Assembly: GCA_037043455.1 (NCBI GenBank)
Contig: JAWPHD010010388.1
Coordinates: 30,176 to 94,175, forward strand
Direction of reading: 5' to 3'
DNA length: 64,000 nucleotides
From: Cyrtodaria siliqua
Taxonomy: Eukaryota; Mollusca; Bivalvia; Adapedonta; Hiatellidae
Shown: positions 22,787 to 33,600 of the stretch, one piece after another
How the letters are laid out: each line of letters begins with the position of its first letter
How positions within the stretch are numbered: position 1 is the stretch's first letter
Position numbers and translations under genes: made by a program
Notes under the pieces: model-generated
What the model was told of the DNA's origin: nothing
Seen by the model: only the letters and a program-made list of their open reading frames with translations
The model's database searches: none

Positions 22787-23721
22787 CTACAATGAGCATT
22801 CCAATATTAGTTACTGATGATACGAATTTCTTTACAAGATCACAATGTGACAAAGAACTATGGGCTGGATGCATCTACTCTAGTCCCTTTATGGTAAAGA
22901 AATCTCACGCGTTTGTTTAATGTCTGAGTAACATTATTTGACAACGTTCAGATTCCATTAAAGGTTAATTTGAAGATTGTAACAACTAATAATTCGAAAT
23001 CAGACATTTTCCGCGTAATTAAAATGTATACGACTGATCCGTTAAATGTAATAAAACGTATGGTCGTTGCGGCCATTTAGTCAATCAAACTATTTGTAAA
23101 ATGGTATATGTAAATGTTATAAACTGAACAGAATATAAATGCTCGTTATTATGGACTGCTCTGGACATTCTGTTTTAATTAGATTGCATTTGGGTATATT
23201 TGACTAATCGTCCCGTCGTAGATTATTCACAATGGCGACATATGTTAAAGTGCACAAGTACGTGGGAATGTTAAATAGAGTCGGTGAAAATTACTGTGTA
23301 TACTAATATAAATGACAATAACCTATCTAATGTTAAATATAATTCAAGATATAGTAACCACAGTCCACCCAAAATCCGCACCTGAAAATGTACTCACGGC
23401 ACTAACATGCATGAAACAGATCCGTTCAACAAAGATGATTCATCACATGCTTTTTATAGTCTTAAAAATCATCTCTACCTGAACATTACATCTTTCAAAC
23501 GGTACTATTAATTAATAAAACAGAGGCATAATACAACAAGAGGTACCCTTTTTAAACGGTAAAATCCTATAGAAAATACATTCAACACAAGCATCCACAA
23601 TGAAAGACTGCCCACACAACTCAATGTTTGTGCTAAATTACGTGGAACAACTGCATTTCCATTCAATGGCTGAGCTACGAAATCCGGTCTCGAAATTTAC
23701 GGATCACGTTAAAGAGGTATA
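22787..23721. other. non-coding, nothing recognised
   Basis: AT-rich, present in all three copies with few differences. The overlapping open frames of about 110 codons near 22435-22920 exist on both strands and carry no motif. Confidence 0.4.
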
Positions 23722-24209
23722 TTAAAGCTACAGAGTCTCTGGTTTAACTGGTAATAACTCATGAATATGATTGAGTCACGTGTGAAGTAGTATCAAATCG
23801 ACAAACACACCAATGTCCGACAAGATGGACTGTATATTTATGGATTCATCTTGAGTTGCCTTTAACTATGTTAAGTTATTTTGCCTCTCAATAAATGGTA
23901 GCTTGTAGACCATTGTATCAAGAAGCGTTATACATGTAGCTCAGTGGATAGAGCACCTCACTTGAAATCAGAAGGTCGTGTGTTCGAGTCCCGAAAGAGT
24001 TCTTTTTTTTTCTTTTGAAAAAAAATCATAATGTTACATGTGTACACGTACGATGTGCACTGGTCGATGTCTATAGAATAAATGATTTCCTGCCATATTT
24101 TTGCTCCCTTAAATACCCGATTTCGACATGAGCTGGTGAACATTAAGTTTCAAACAAAGACACGCCCACAAAGAAGAAATCGAATGATATAGTGACTCTG
24201 TAGCTTTAA
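23722..24209. mobile_element. TTAA-flanked MITE carrying a tRNA-like sequence (copy A)
   Basis: Ends 'agctacagagtctct' and its reverse complement (one mismatch here, perfect in B/C) are directly flanked by TTAA on both sides, the target site of piggyBac-type transposons. The element is about 490 bp with no long open frame, so it is non-autonomous. Inside lies a tRNA-like segment (23930-24010). Family assignment rests on TTAA alone; the ends do not resemble the usual piggyBac CCYT terminus. Confidence 0.7.
23930..24012 (+). other. tRNA-like Pol III promoter sequence with T-run, tRNA pseudogene
   Basis: 'tagctcagtgga' fits the A box at 11 of 12 positions, 'tgttcgagtcc' fits the B box at 10 of 11, and a run of nine T follows (24002 on), the usual Pol III stop. 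An anticodon-like loop 'cttgaaa' lies between. The acceptor and T stems do not pair, so it is not a working tRNA; it may be a SINE head or tRNA pseudogene. Also at 39588-39670 (-) and 56155-56240 (+). Confidence 0.65.
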
Positions 24210-24633
24210 GGAGCTCTACAACTAATTCGAACGATTGTTTTTAAAAATGGTTTATATTATCGATTAATTGTAAGATTAATCCATTTAATTATAAAAGTAT
24301 ACAACTTAATTTCATATAATCGTTCTGTTACTTGAAATACTACTATACGAACGTTGACTGCATCACGTTGTTGGCCTATTAATTATCCTACCCCGTCCAA
24401 ACCGTGTCTTCAGTTATAAACCGAGCATAAGGCGGGGTATGTTGTGATACGGCCTCCGCATAAATAATCCCATCGTGATTTATTAACAAATCGATGTCGA
24501 TGTTATTACACAACCTTGGTAATATATAAAAAGTATATGATAGTTTTTTAAGCAAAATAATGGTATCACTTATATGATACATATAACCGCTTCACGCGTA
24601 TAAATCGACATAAAAATATAAAGAAGAAACAAC
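24210..24633. other. non-coding between the TTAA MITE and the ATGGCGG module
   Basis: AT-rich, no motif. The minus-strand open frame 24388-24582 is conserved among copies only as DNA. Confidence 0.35.
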
Positions 24634-24809
24634 ATGGCGGACATTAGTTTTTTCGGGATTTTCATTCAGAAAACAAATTAACTGGATTTAATAACATGGC
24701 CAGAACAATTAATAGAGATGTTAAAATATGTGCTAGAGAGTTGGGGCAATTGTTGATGCATTACCTAGTTAGTGAGATGAGACGGTGTTTCCAGGAAAAG
24801 TACTTTTGA
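24634..24809 (+). pseudogene. small ORF pair behind a TATA/ATGGCGG module (copy A, broken)
   Basis: 'aacatggcggac' starts a frame that runs 40 codons in copy C (56860-56982) but meets TAA at codon 16 here (24679-24681, GAA to TAA). A second, overlapping frame starts at 24696 ('aacatggcc') and runs 37 residues to 24809, unchanged in all copies. 'tataaa' lies about 35 bases upstream of the first ATG. No protein family is recognised. It could be the first exon of an unknown gene or of a lost transposon. Confidence 0.25.
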
Positions 24810-25094
24810 GGATTTCTGATGAAGTTGTGCCCGTCGCATTGATCATCCTTCATGACGTTTGAACTTGAAATGTAAGTGTTGTGTTTAATGGCATATATAC
24901 ATTTAGAATAATTAAATTTTGACACCAAAATGATGTAAAAAAATGCCTTCAGGAAACGTCTTTCAAAATGTGAGGATGTTTTTTTTTCGTTTTTGTTTTT
25001 CTTAAGGTTATAGAATAGTCCTTGTAAATCACATTGAATCATATTGAATTCTATAATAAATGCGGGAAATCCTAGAACTGAAACGTTTCTAAGT

Positions 25095-25435
25095 ATTTCT
25101 TCACAACATTTGCAATATGAGCTCTTTATATACCAATCTAGGTAGTAGGGGTAAACAATTGTGGAATATTTGCAGGATAACATGTTTAAACGGTCTTTGT
25201 TTCAGTTACTTTTCCATTTATAGACAGTCCAGTATTCCTTTGTGGTCAACACACTAATCCTTTTCAAAATATGCATTCATCTATGACTGTACAATGGACA
25301 GTGTGTACCTGTGTTGGTATTTATATATTCATAACAAAGAAATATTGAGACAGATAAAATGTGATTTTATAAACAGTATTTGGATTTATTTTGCTATAAC
25401 TTATCCGTACTACCTAGATTGGTATGTAAAAAAAA
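25095..25435. repeat. fold-back structure around 'ccaatctaggtag'
   Basis: 'tataccaatctaggtagtag' (about 25128-25147) is repeated in reverse complement at about 25405-25430 ('actacctagattggtat'). The inverted copies give look-alike peptides on opposite strands, which explains open frames at 24761-25183 (-) and 25294-25539 (+). Confidence 0.6.
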
Positions 25436-25837
25436 TATTTTCTAAGTCTGGAATTATCCTGCTTTATTCCTCGCGGGGAATAAATTTTTTTCAGAACAAT
25501 TCATTCCTCAAAATAACACAAATGGCAGTTTTCTCTTGATCATGATCACTCAGACGCTTTTTATAATCGAATCACATGACTTTATTAATAACCGGAAATA
25601 ATCCGGTAATCCCGGTTATTCCCGGTACTTCCATCGGTGTTTCTATATTATACTCCTGCTTTATTCCCCGGGGAATAACGTTTTAATCTAAAATATTACC
25701 TGAAATATGGATGTATTTATAAACATTTATCATGCATATATGCACTTTTCTGCCTAATAAAGGGGTGACCTAATATATTTTGCTTTAATAGGAACTGACC
25801 AATAGAGCAAAGAAATGCGAAATCTCTCGGCGTTTAT

Positions 25838-25925
25838 TGTACGTAACGTTATCTGACGTCATGCACGTAACGCTGCCTGACGTCATAAAACAAACAAAAC
25901 AACAACAACATGGCGGCGTCCGCGA
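25838..25925 (+). promoter_or_regulatory. promoter-like cluster: two CRE sites and an ATGGCGGC (YY1-type) motif
   Basis: Two perfect TGACGTCA palindromes (25854-25861, 25878-25885) sit in a 24-bp tandem repeat ('acgtaacg(t/c)t..ctgacgtcat'), followed by 'aacatggcggc' at 25907-25917, the core bound by YY1 in animal promoters. GC content is locally high. The ATG opens only a 10-codon frame, followed by 'ataggtaataat', a possible splice donor. Identical motifs at 58073-58136 (+) and 37682-37745 (-). Function is inferred from motif content only. Confidence 0.45.
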
Positions 25926-25997
25926 TAAGCGTAACATTCTGAAAAATAGGTAATAATAGTAATTCATACAGAAATGTGGATAATCTGCATGATAAAA

Positions 25998-26140
25998 AGA
26001 ATATTATGTCAGTGCCTTTTACTATCAAGTTTATTAGGCTCGGCACGAAAACGAGAATGCCTCGGTAGAGCCTCGCCATTCTTCGTTTTATAAGCCTCGC
26101 CTAATAAACTTGATAGTAAAAGGCACTGACATAATATTCT
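25998..26140. mobile_element. MITE-like hairpin with perfect 42-bp inverted arms
   Basis: Arms 25998-26039 and 26099-26140 are exact reverse complements (beginning 'agaatattatgtcagtgcc'). The 59-bp loop contains further complementary blocks ('acgagaatg'/'cattcttcg'), so the whole 143 bp can fold. Also at 58217-58359 (C) and 37459-37601 (B). Confidence 0.85.
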
Positions 26141-26199
26141 CTATATATGCGATTCATTCGTACTTTCTTTTGAGAGAGACATCGGTACATAATAATTAG

Positions 26200-27120
26200 C
26201 CATATTGTACCAAAGTTTCTCCGGGCTGCTTGCGTGTAATGCAGGACGGAATAAAGCGCATGACAATAAATATCCGTTTTTACATTTAAAAAGTTTGTTC
26301 CCCGTGGAATAAAGCAGGAGTATATATACATGATATATACAGCGGATATTTTTCGAAATAAGTGATTTTATGTATCATTCGTGCCAGCCCAGGGAGAAAA
26401 TGTCCCTGTAAAAGTTTTGGGGGGCCTAATGCATCATAAAATTGGGCTCGGCAATGTTTTGGAGGATTGCCTTAAAATATGTTAGGCGGAATAAGGCGCA
26501 TTACACTATATCCGTTTTTACTCCTAAAAATGGGGCTCCGCACTTTTTTGGGGAAGTGTCTGAAAATACGTGACGGAATAATCGCATTACACTATATCTC
26601 GGTTTCACCCCTAAACAGTTTATTCCCCGGGGAACTAAGCAGGAGAATATATAAAACAGCGATGTTTTGAAATAAGTCATGTCATTGTAGCATTCGTGCC
26701 TTGCGAGGCCTACTCCATCAGAAAATGGGCCTCGTCAATGTTTCGGGAATGTCTTAAAATACTTTATGACGAAATATATCGCATTACACTATATCTCCGT
26801 GTTTACCTCTAAAAAGTTTATTTCCCGGGGAATAAAGCAGGAGAATATATAGAGCGGCAATGTTTTGAAATAAGTCATTTCATGTTAGCATTTGTGCCTT
26901 GTCAAGGAATGAATGGCCCTGGGATAGGGTTTTCTTTGGGGGCCTAATGCATCAGAAAATAGGGATCGGCAATGTTTGGAGAAAGTGTCTTAAAATGCGG
27001 TATCATGGAATGAATCGCATTATAGTACATATACGTTTTACCCGCTAAAAACTTTATTCCCCGGGTAATACAGCAGGAGTATATATATACACACACACAC
27101 ACAGCAGGAGTATATATATA
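26200..27120. repeat. satellite-like tandem repeat, about 220-bp units with CCCCGGGG core
   Basis: 'tttattccccggggaataa' or close variants followed by 'agcaggag' recur at about 26300, 26605, 26817 and 27050, with single outliers near 25460, 25655 and 27625. Between them lie 'aataagtcat', 'attcgtgcctt', 'gggcctcg', 'caatgtttcggg' and 'cgcattacactatatc' phrases. It ends in (AC)n and 'tatatata' runs (27070-27130). Unit number differs between copy A and B/C. Confidence 0.8.
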
Positions 27121-27129
27121 TGCACACAC

Positions 27130-28949
27130 ACAGGTTTCAATTAAGGTTTTTAATGTAACTTTGATCTTTATTTCCCGATTGTATTCGTCGACTGTAATGC
27201 CAAACTGAATGTGAAGTGCAGCCCCTATGCGAAATCAGCCCTCAGTGGCAGTGGTCATCAGACGACGACGTTTTCGTGTAAAACTGTGACCATACAACGG
27301 ATTCATTTATGTGTGTAAATATGTACATAGACTCCAAACTATAATGTGCAAGTAGCAAAACATTGATATGTACGTTGGATTAACGTAAATGTAGCAATAA
27401 TATAACACTGGTAGTGTTAATAAAGTGGTAATAAAGTGTGACTTGCATAATAAGCGGTTTGATTTGGATCTTGACAATGAAACTAATGACAATAAAAATG
27501 TGAAGGTAATAACGCTTTTTTTAATGGTTGTTATTGTAATCAAGCGTCTGAGAGATCATGATCAGCGGATCACCGTGATTATTCATTTATAGGATAGAAC
27601 ATCTCTTGAAAAGTATTTTTTTATTCCTCTCGAGGAATAAACCAGGATACTGCGTACAAATGCTCAGATATGAGTTAGTGTAAGGATTTGGCAAAATGCT
27701 TATATAATTCAATGTGATTTCCAAGTACAGTATATACATAATATAAACTTAACAATGGGTTTGAATGACAATTCGTCTGACTATTTGTCAGACAGTCTGG
27801 CCTATTGAGCGCATCGCAGAATCGTTCTCAGTAAGTCCTGGGGTCACACCCCATTCCACTGTTATCTAAGACAGTTAGCGCATGCAGGAATTAGGACCTT
27901 TCACCATGTCCATCAGACTCAAATATGAAGAAATATCAAAAGTCTGGCAGTCGGTCAGGAGTAAAGAGTGAATAAATATTCACGGTTATACAAGCACAAG
28001 CAAGCCTCTCGAATAAGATTTTACTAAAAAGAAATACGAAAAGTAATAAATTCATAATTCATTTCTTGCTCTAGTAATATTTGTTTATTTGTTCGGACTA
28101 CCCAGACACAAACATTTGGTAGACCAACTGTATTTTTACTAGCTTCGGGCTACCAGACTAGTGCTAATTTCGAGCCCTGGGTAACTCATCTAACCCACAG
28201 AGGCATATATCCGTGGCGTATCTGCAAAATACTCCCATCCATTATATTGAAGGTCATAGGGAGGTCAGTTTATTATGATGAAAGAAAGACCACCCATATT
28301 AGTGTATACAATATAGGTCTACGAACGGCGAGACGATTTTTTATATATGCCGTCCTCCATCTAGGGTGCATCTATAAACATCCGTATGTAAAAAAGCATG
28401 TCAAATAAATGAGACTACCACCCACATATGACTTATTGGATTTTAACCAGAATTTAAACCTCCGCAAGAAAACTGACATATTTTTTCACATGCAAACAAT
28501 TACATCAAAGTGAACATTTTGTAAAAAAGTCCTATAAACTTGACAGGAATGAAATGTCATGACCATGTACCCTGCCTACTCTATCAACCAACTTTCATTC
28601 GGTCTGTTGTCAGAGCTCGACCTGTCGCATCTCCGACTGTGTAGGACAAGTGAGTCAGATTGTAACAAGTTTCATGTAAATGTAAAGTTACATGTAAAGG
28701 GAATTGTCTGACGGTACAAAACGGGGCTCAATTTAGTACTCGCAACATTCAAGTCTGAAATTTGGACATATAATGATATATTTCAAACTTTTAATTGGTA
28801 AATTCTCAAGTTTTCCTTCACATTTTATTTTAGTTAACACTGATTTCTAAAATCATCTTTTATTTTCCATTGCCTTCACATATTGGCAGTGCTCCTGATA
28901 AGACGCGTATCTGCGTAATTACGCATATTTTTTCATCAAAAACTCCTAT
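27130..28949. other. copy A-specific non-coding tract
   Basis: Within 26782-29000, which is absent from B and C. No gene or transposon end was recognised. Open frames (27307-27543 on the minus strand) lack motifs. Confidence 0.5.
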
Positions 28950-29040
28950 TCTTATGGATGGCGGGAGGTGCATAGTACTGGTTCTACCCAAGAAAAGTCG
29001 GTGGTCTGCTTTCACCACAAACAATCAACACTCATATATA
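28950..29040. repeat. SINE-like body fragment
   Basis: Shares 'attctta(c/t)ggatg', 'gtactgg', 'ttc(c/t)acc(c)a(g/a)aaaa' and 'ggtctgc...accac' phrases with 33288-33375, where they follow a tRNA-like B box. The B/C deletion breakpoint falls inside this fragment. Confidence 0.5.
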
Positions 29041-29099
29041 ATATAACATGTGTTGAACATGACGTAAAACATCATACAAACGAACAAATCATCAAAAGT

Positions 29100-29798
29100 T
29101 AGTGATGGGCAATCGGTTGAAATTTATGTATGTAACCAATCAATCGTTGGTTATAATCGGCTAGTCAACATAAAGTATAACGAGCAAGTTAATCTGTATT
29201 TCAGGCCTTGAACTTAAATTAAGTTTTAGAATATATACTTTCCTGTCTAGTTTCTAATGCCATTATATTTTTATTTTAAATCTGTAAAGTAATTCTAATT
29301 CAAATATAAATGTGTTTATTTGTGCACGTGCTCATTTTAACAAGTGTATTTCCCAACTGTTGTTTCCTGCGTAGGTTTATTTTAATGTTTAAATTAATCA
29401 AAGACAGATAAAAATATCGGACAGGGAAAGCAGCATTCAAGGACGACAGTCAACCACAAAACACAAAAATAAACACGCAAACAGACAAACGGGAAGGCAA
29501 AAGTAATAAAAAATGCAAACGACATCACAAACACAAAAGGGTTGACAATAGGGCTACCGCCTTGGAACGGTCAGTGGCAACAAAGGCCACTGGGAGTTTA
29601 AACCGGTTCTATGGTGCAGCAAACCTCACACTTACCCTACTGTCATCCCATTGAAACAGGACAGTGTAAATAAAGAAATTCCCGCCGTGAAATTTTACAT
29701 TTAGCCGTTAATCGATTATATACTTTCATAATCGATCATCATAATCGAATGCCTAAGAAACTGATGTCGGTTACAATCGATTAATCGGTATATCACTA
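29100..29798. mobile_element. hAT-type MITE with nested R1 (copy A)
   Basis: Ends 'tagtgatgggcaatcgg' and the reverse complement of 'ccgattaatcgg..atcacta' share 'TAGTGAT' and 'CAATCG' blocks. The flanking 8-mers (tcaaaagt/tcaaacac here; tcaaaaac/tcaaacac in B and C, 7 of 8 equal) look like a hAT target duplication. About 700 bp with no transposase, so non-autonomous. Repeat R1 fills 29395-29690. Equivalents: 36030-36720 (B) and 59098-59788 (C). Confidence 0.7.
29395..29690 (+). repeat. dispersed repeat R1 nested in the MITE
   Basis: Close match to 13010-13290: 'tgacaatagggctaccgcc', 'ttggaacggtcagtggcaac' and 'gacagtgtaaataaagaaa'. As the R1 copies at 13010 and 15935 lack the hAT-like ends, R1 is an independent unit or the remains of a related element. 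Confidence 0.75.
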
Positions 29799-31471
29799 TC
29801 AAACACTTTCCTATGAAATTATTATTAAAATGTGTGACTTTTGTTTTTTACCTGTGTGTCTTAAATTGAACACTTTACACCAGGAATTTTGAGAAAGTCA
29901 GATTTTGCAATTCATAAAAATTCATTGAATCTGATAAAGAAAATGGCCAAAACGAAGTTCTTTGTAATCCCAAGTTTTATGGTAGTATGTTAGTCGTTGT
30001 TTGCTCTCACATGGGTAAACATCAGTGTCCGCACTGCCTGAAAAAATACTCTCGGTCGTTTACTTTGAAACGGCAACTCGATTCCGGAATTACTGTAACT
30101 AACGTAGTTTAAATTTGCGACCCTAGTTTATTATCAATTATAATAATAACATATGTTTAAAAAAGATTAATCTCTCAATTTACTCATAGTACAATTGTTT
30201 ACAGTTACTTCTTATTATTCATCTATTTCATTATCACGATCTACGGTTTATTATACTATCAGGTGTGACAGCTACAATTTCACCCTGCTTGGAACGAACA
30301 TAGTCGTTAAATGCTTTAGCATCGCAGAATATACAATCGCATATCAATAACAGATTGGGTTTTTTAAAAGGCGACACACTTATAACTAATATCTAAAGAT
30401 TCTAATTCGATAGACTAGCTAGTCCACGAAATAAATCATTTTCGATGCATACATTACATGTACATTCATTTATAGCAAAAATAAGGATACGGAATATGAT
30501 TTACGCAGTCGTTGCTGGTGATCATATGCGTTCGGTATTCTTCATGCTGTAACAATAAACATGTCGCACAAATATAAAAAAATAGATTAATTTTTTGAAT
30601 AGGTGATTTCATTTTTAACATTTCACATTGTTGAGTACATTGCATCGAAAGTATTTTGAATTCTAAACTATCATAAAAACACACTCTTATATTTAAATAT
30701 TATAATGTCAAAGTGAGATTACATGATCAAACCATGCATGGCAATTGCTATTAACACGTATCAGTAAGTTGGATTAACTACAACATGATATGTAGTAGAA
30801 CGTGTTAAGATATTTGTGATAAACTGTCTATCAGATCGCCGTCTACCTCCTATAATATTGGAAACAGGAAAAAATAAAATAATATAGGGCCTAGCACTAT
30901 TATTGCAACTTATTATCCTTCAATGCGTACACGTTTTTCTAAATGTTCCAATATACTATTCTTCAAGATACCGTTATATTTGTATTTATAGATCATATCA
31001 CGCCTTACTCGCCACAGCTTTTGGCCACTTGTGTGTTTGAGCCTGCGAACTATAACCGAGTAACCGAGAGCAACACTCCATCACCAAAATGCGTTCGTCA
31101 AGTGATGATCACATGTTTGTATCTAATTGTTGTATCACTACCTTCAATGTGCACAATTATACATAATAAGCGTCTGCAGTTGTAGGCTTGCACGATGTCA
31201 AGCGGAGCACCACATCTACTCGCAAAGCAAGCGTTGAGATACTTTACGCTTTTAATTTCTTTTACCGACAGGATTAAAGAGGCTAACCATTGCGCTTAAC
31301 CATTGCTAGAATATACATTACCTCTTTGTCCATTTCTTCACTAAAATTGATCGACAAGGAAGCCGACAAAATTTTCATACGTACATATCCCTTGTATAAC
31401 ACTGCTTCCATAGTTCAAAGCTACACACAACATGTTCTCCGACCCCATATTGACCAGAAGTCTGATCAAGT
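29799..31471. other. non-coding, nothing recognised
   Basis: Present in all copies. Short open frames (30466-30684 minus, 30943-31185, 31290-31493) have no motif. A/C differences stop near 31,074. Confidence 0.45.
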
Positions 31472-33199
31472 ATATTCTGCATATGCTTCATAATTATGTT
31501 AATTACTTTATTCATGACCGCTGCAGCCGATGACCTAACGTCTGTTCAGTGGAAGTGAAGAGTACCAGTTATTTACTTGCTATTTTTATCAGTATATATT
31601 GGCCAACCATAGTGTGTGGCTGAGATCCATGTTGAGATTTGAAAAGGAGGATATTGTTTTAAAACGTTTATAGTTTAAGGCTGTATGGTGTCCATAATGT
31701 TTTTGATATAACATAATAAGTATGCAGTTGGTCATATATCTTTTATTTTCAAGTTAATTACGCAATCAAGTTAATATTGTTTTGGGTAGCTTAATAAGTT
31801 ATAAAATAATAACCATTTAAACTCATATTCGACTAAAATAATTAAAGATAGCGGCTTTATATAATTATACTATAAAAAACAATATTAATTCAACATTAGT
31901 TGCAATCATCACGCATAATCGCAGACATATTAATAAACAGATAGGAAACTTCCTATCTGAACCAATGAAGTAGCCAAAATATTACGTGACACCTTAACTT
32001 TTACTTTTATCTCCTCCCTCATTTATTCATTGATTTCTATGAGAATGTATTCAGAAGATTCATAATGAATACCAAAATGGATTACGTTTTTTTTTCAACG
32101 TAAAATGTCCAGGTTTGACATAGTAACAGTTTGCGTTGAACTTTATTTTTGTTGAAAATGGTAAAGTAAGGAAAATGCTACCATTAGAAGAATAATGAAA
32201 TTTGTGATGGGATTTGGCTTAACTGAAACTAGTATCTATAAAACTCTTCCAGATACAAGTGTTTAACTTTGTGCAACGTTTTGTGTAATGTTTGCACTAT
32301 CCCACGTGAAATTCAGGTATTGCACTGTGTACAATATGTTGTTTGTTAGGCCACACTTAAAATATATATGTTTGCCCTTTCCTGACCCTAATTTCAAATT
32401 TTGTGTCGGTATGTAGGCAACACATTTCTTTTATTTTTAAAAAGTCAAAATCTAAAAAACAAATGCCATAGTTTAATCAATTAATTGAACTGGCATGTGT
32501 CTATAAATGAAAACCAATGAACAGTTTTAAAAACAAAAGGCCAACTAGTCCTAATTCTCTCGCCTTATGACCATGCACATGCTAGGCACTTGCAACAGTT
32601 TCAGTTCAAGAGGGGGAGATACACACAGTCTGGTAAGTTAAGGAAATATGTTTAATATTTTCCCAATGCAAAATTGTGACCCCAAGAGCTCGGCAAATTA
32701 AACAAATAGTCACCATTCAAACCGGCTTGGTAGATGATCATAAGGTATGATGCATGCACAATAGTAAACCTCAATCTCTTGTACTTCAAAAACGAATAGC
32801 ATACTTTCCAATATATCTCTATCTAAAATTATAACCCCAGGGCAGGACCAGATTGGACCTCAGGGTCCCATTTAAATGAAAGTTTTAGAAGACATAAGCT
32901 AATGATGCATGTGCTATATACATACGCCTTGTGGTTTCAGAGAAGATTTGTTTAAGTTTTAAGTATGACTGTATGGTACATGCAAAATATTAGAACTCTA
33001 GCTCTAACTTTGTGTTTCCGAGAAGAAGAGTGTTTTAAATATTGTCCTATATAAATCTTTTGCAAAATCAGGACCGCTTTCAGTATTTATTTTGCCTATT
33101 TTAAATAGTTTAGAATGGTAGAAAATAAAAATACCAATACCCCGAACAACTAGTTATCCGTAGTTCGTGGGAATCATACACCAGCAAGCATGGTAGCAT
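31472..33199. other. A-B spacer, left part, non-coding
   Basis: AT-rich and identical, as far as I can see, to 61459-63186. No gene, RNA or transposon end recognised. Confidence 0.5.
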
Positions 33200-33375
33200 A
33201 TGATTTCTGTACAATCGTATCCTTAGCCGGAATAGTGAAGACGCATCTGCGTGTTCGAATCCCACAGGGATCTCAACTTGTCAAGTAAATAAGTGTCGAT
33301 TCTTACGGATGCCGAGTGGTATGGAGTACTGGCTGTTCCCAGAAAACAAATGGGATGGTCTGCCTCTACCACATA
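33200..33375 (+). repeat. tRNA-derived SINE-like element
   Basis: 'gtgttcgaatccc' (33251-33263) is a good B box; 'ttagccggaatag' upstream is a weak A box. 'atcctt' (33219) can pair with 'agggat' (33266-33271) like an acceptor stem, but the anticodon arm is missing. The following 33288-33375 resembles 28950-29040. Together this fits a decayed tRNA-derived SINE. Copy at 63187-63362. Confidence 0.45.
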
Positions 33376-33540
33376 AATATCAAACTTCATAATTACATGG
33401 ACTAATATGTTCTAAAGATTACGTAAAACAACATCCAAACAAATATAGTTTTCATAAGTTTTATCACAATATAGTTTAACGTGATCTTTAAAGACAGTAA
33501 GACAAGAAGTTAAACGTTTGGAGATGTTTGCTGTGGTGCA

Positions 33541-33600
33541 GGCACTAGAATTCGAAATGTTCGGACGTTGTGGTTTCTATAGGACCCTATATATCATTTT
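33541..33600 (+). mobile_element. R2 repeat, last about 55 bp
   Basis: 'ttcggacg(t)tgtggtttctat' to 'aggaccctatatatcatttt' matches the R2 3' end. As at 12552, the match stops where reverse-transcriptase codons on the opposite strand begin, here of a Penelope-like element. Confidence 0.75.

Noticed and set aside
22435..22920. Open frames of 104-110 residues, conserved in three copies on both strands
   Set aside because: Their conservation follows from the DNA duplication. Both strands are open at once, and one frame crosses the tRNA-like head.
23930..24012. A functional tRNA gene
   Set aside because: A and B boxes are good, but the acceptor and T stems do not pair and the anticodon stem has mismatches.
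24761..25183. 140-residue minus-strand open frame as a gene
   Set aside because: It is split by a frameshift in the other copies, lies over an inverted repeat, and has no motif.
26200..27130. CRISPR-like array from regularly spaced repeats
   Set aside because: Spacing is about 220 bp, the 'spacers' are related to each other, and the genome is eukaryotic.
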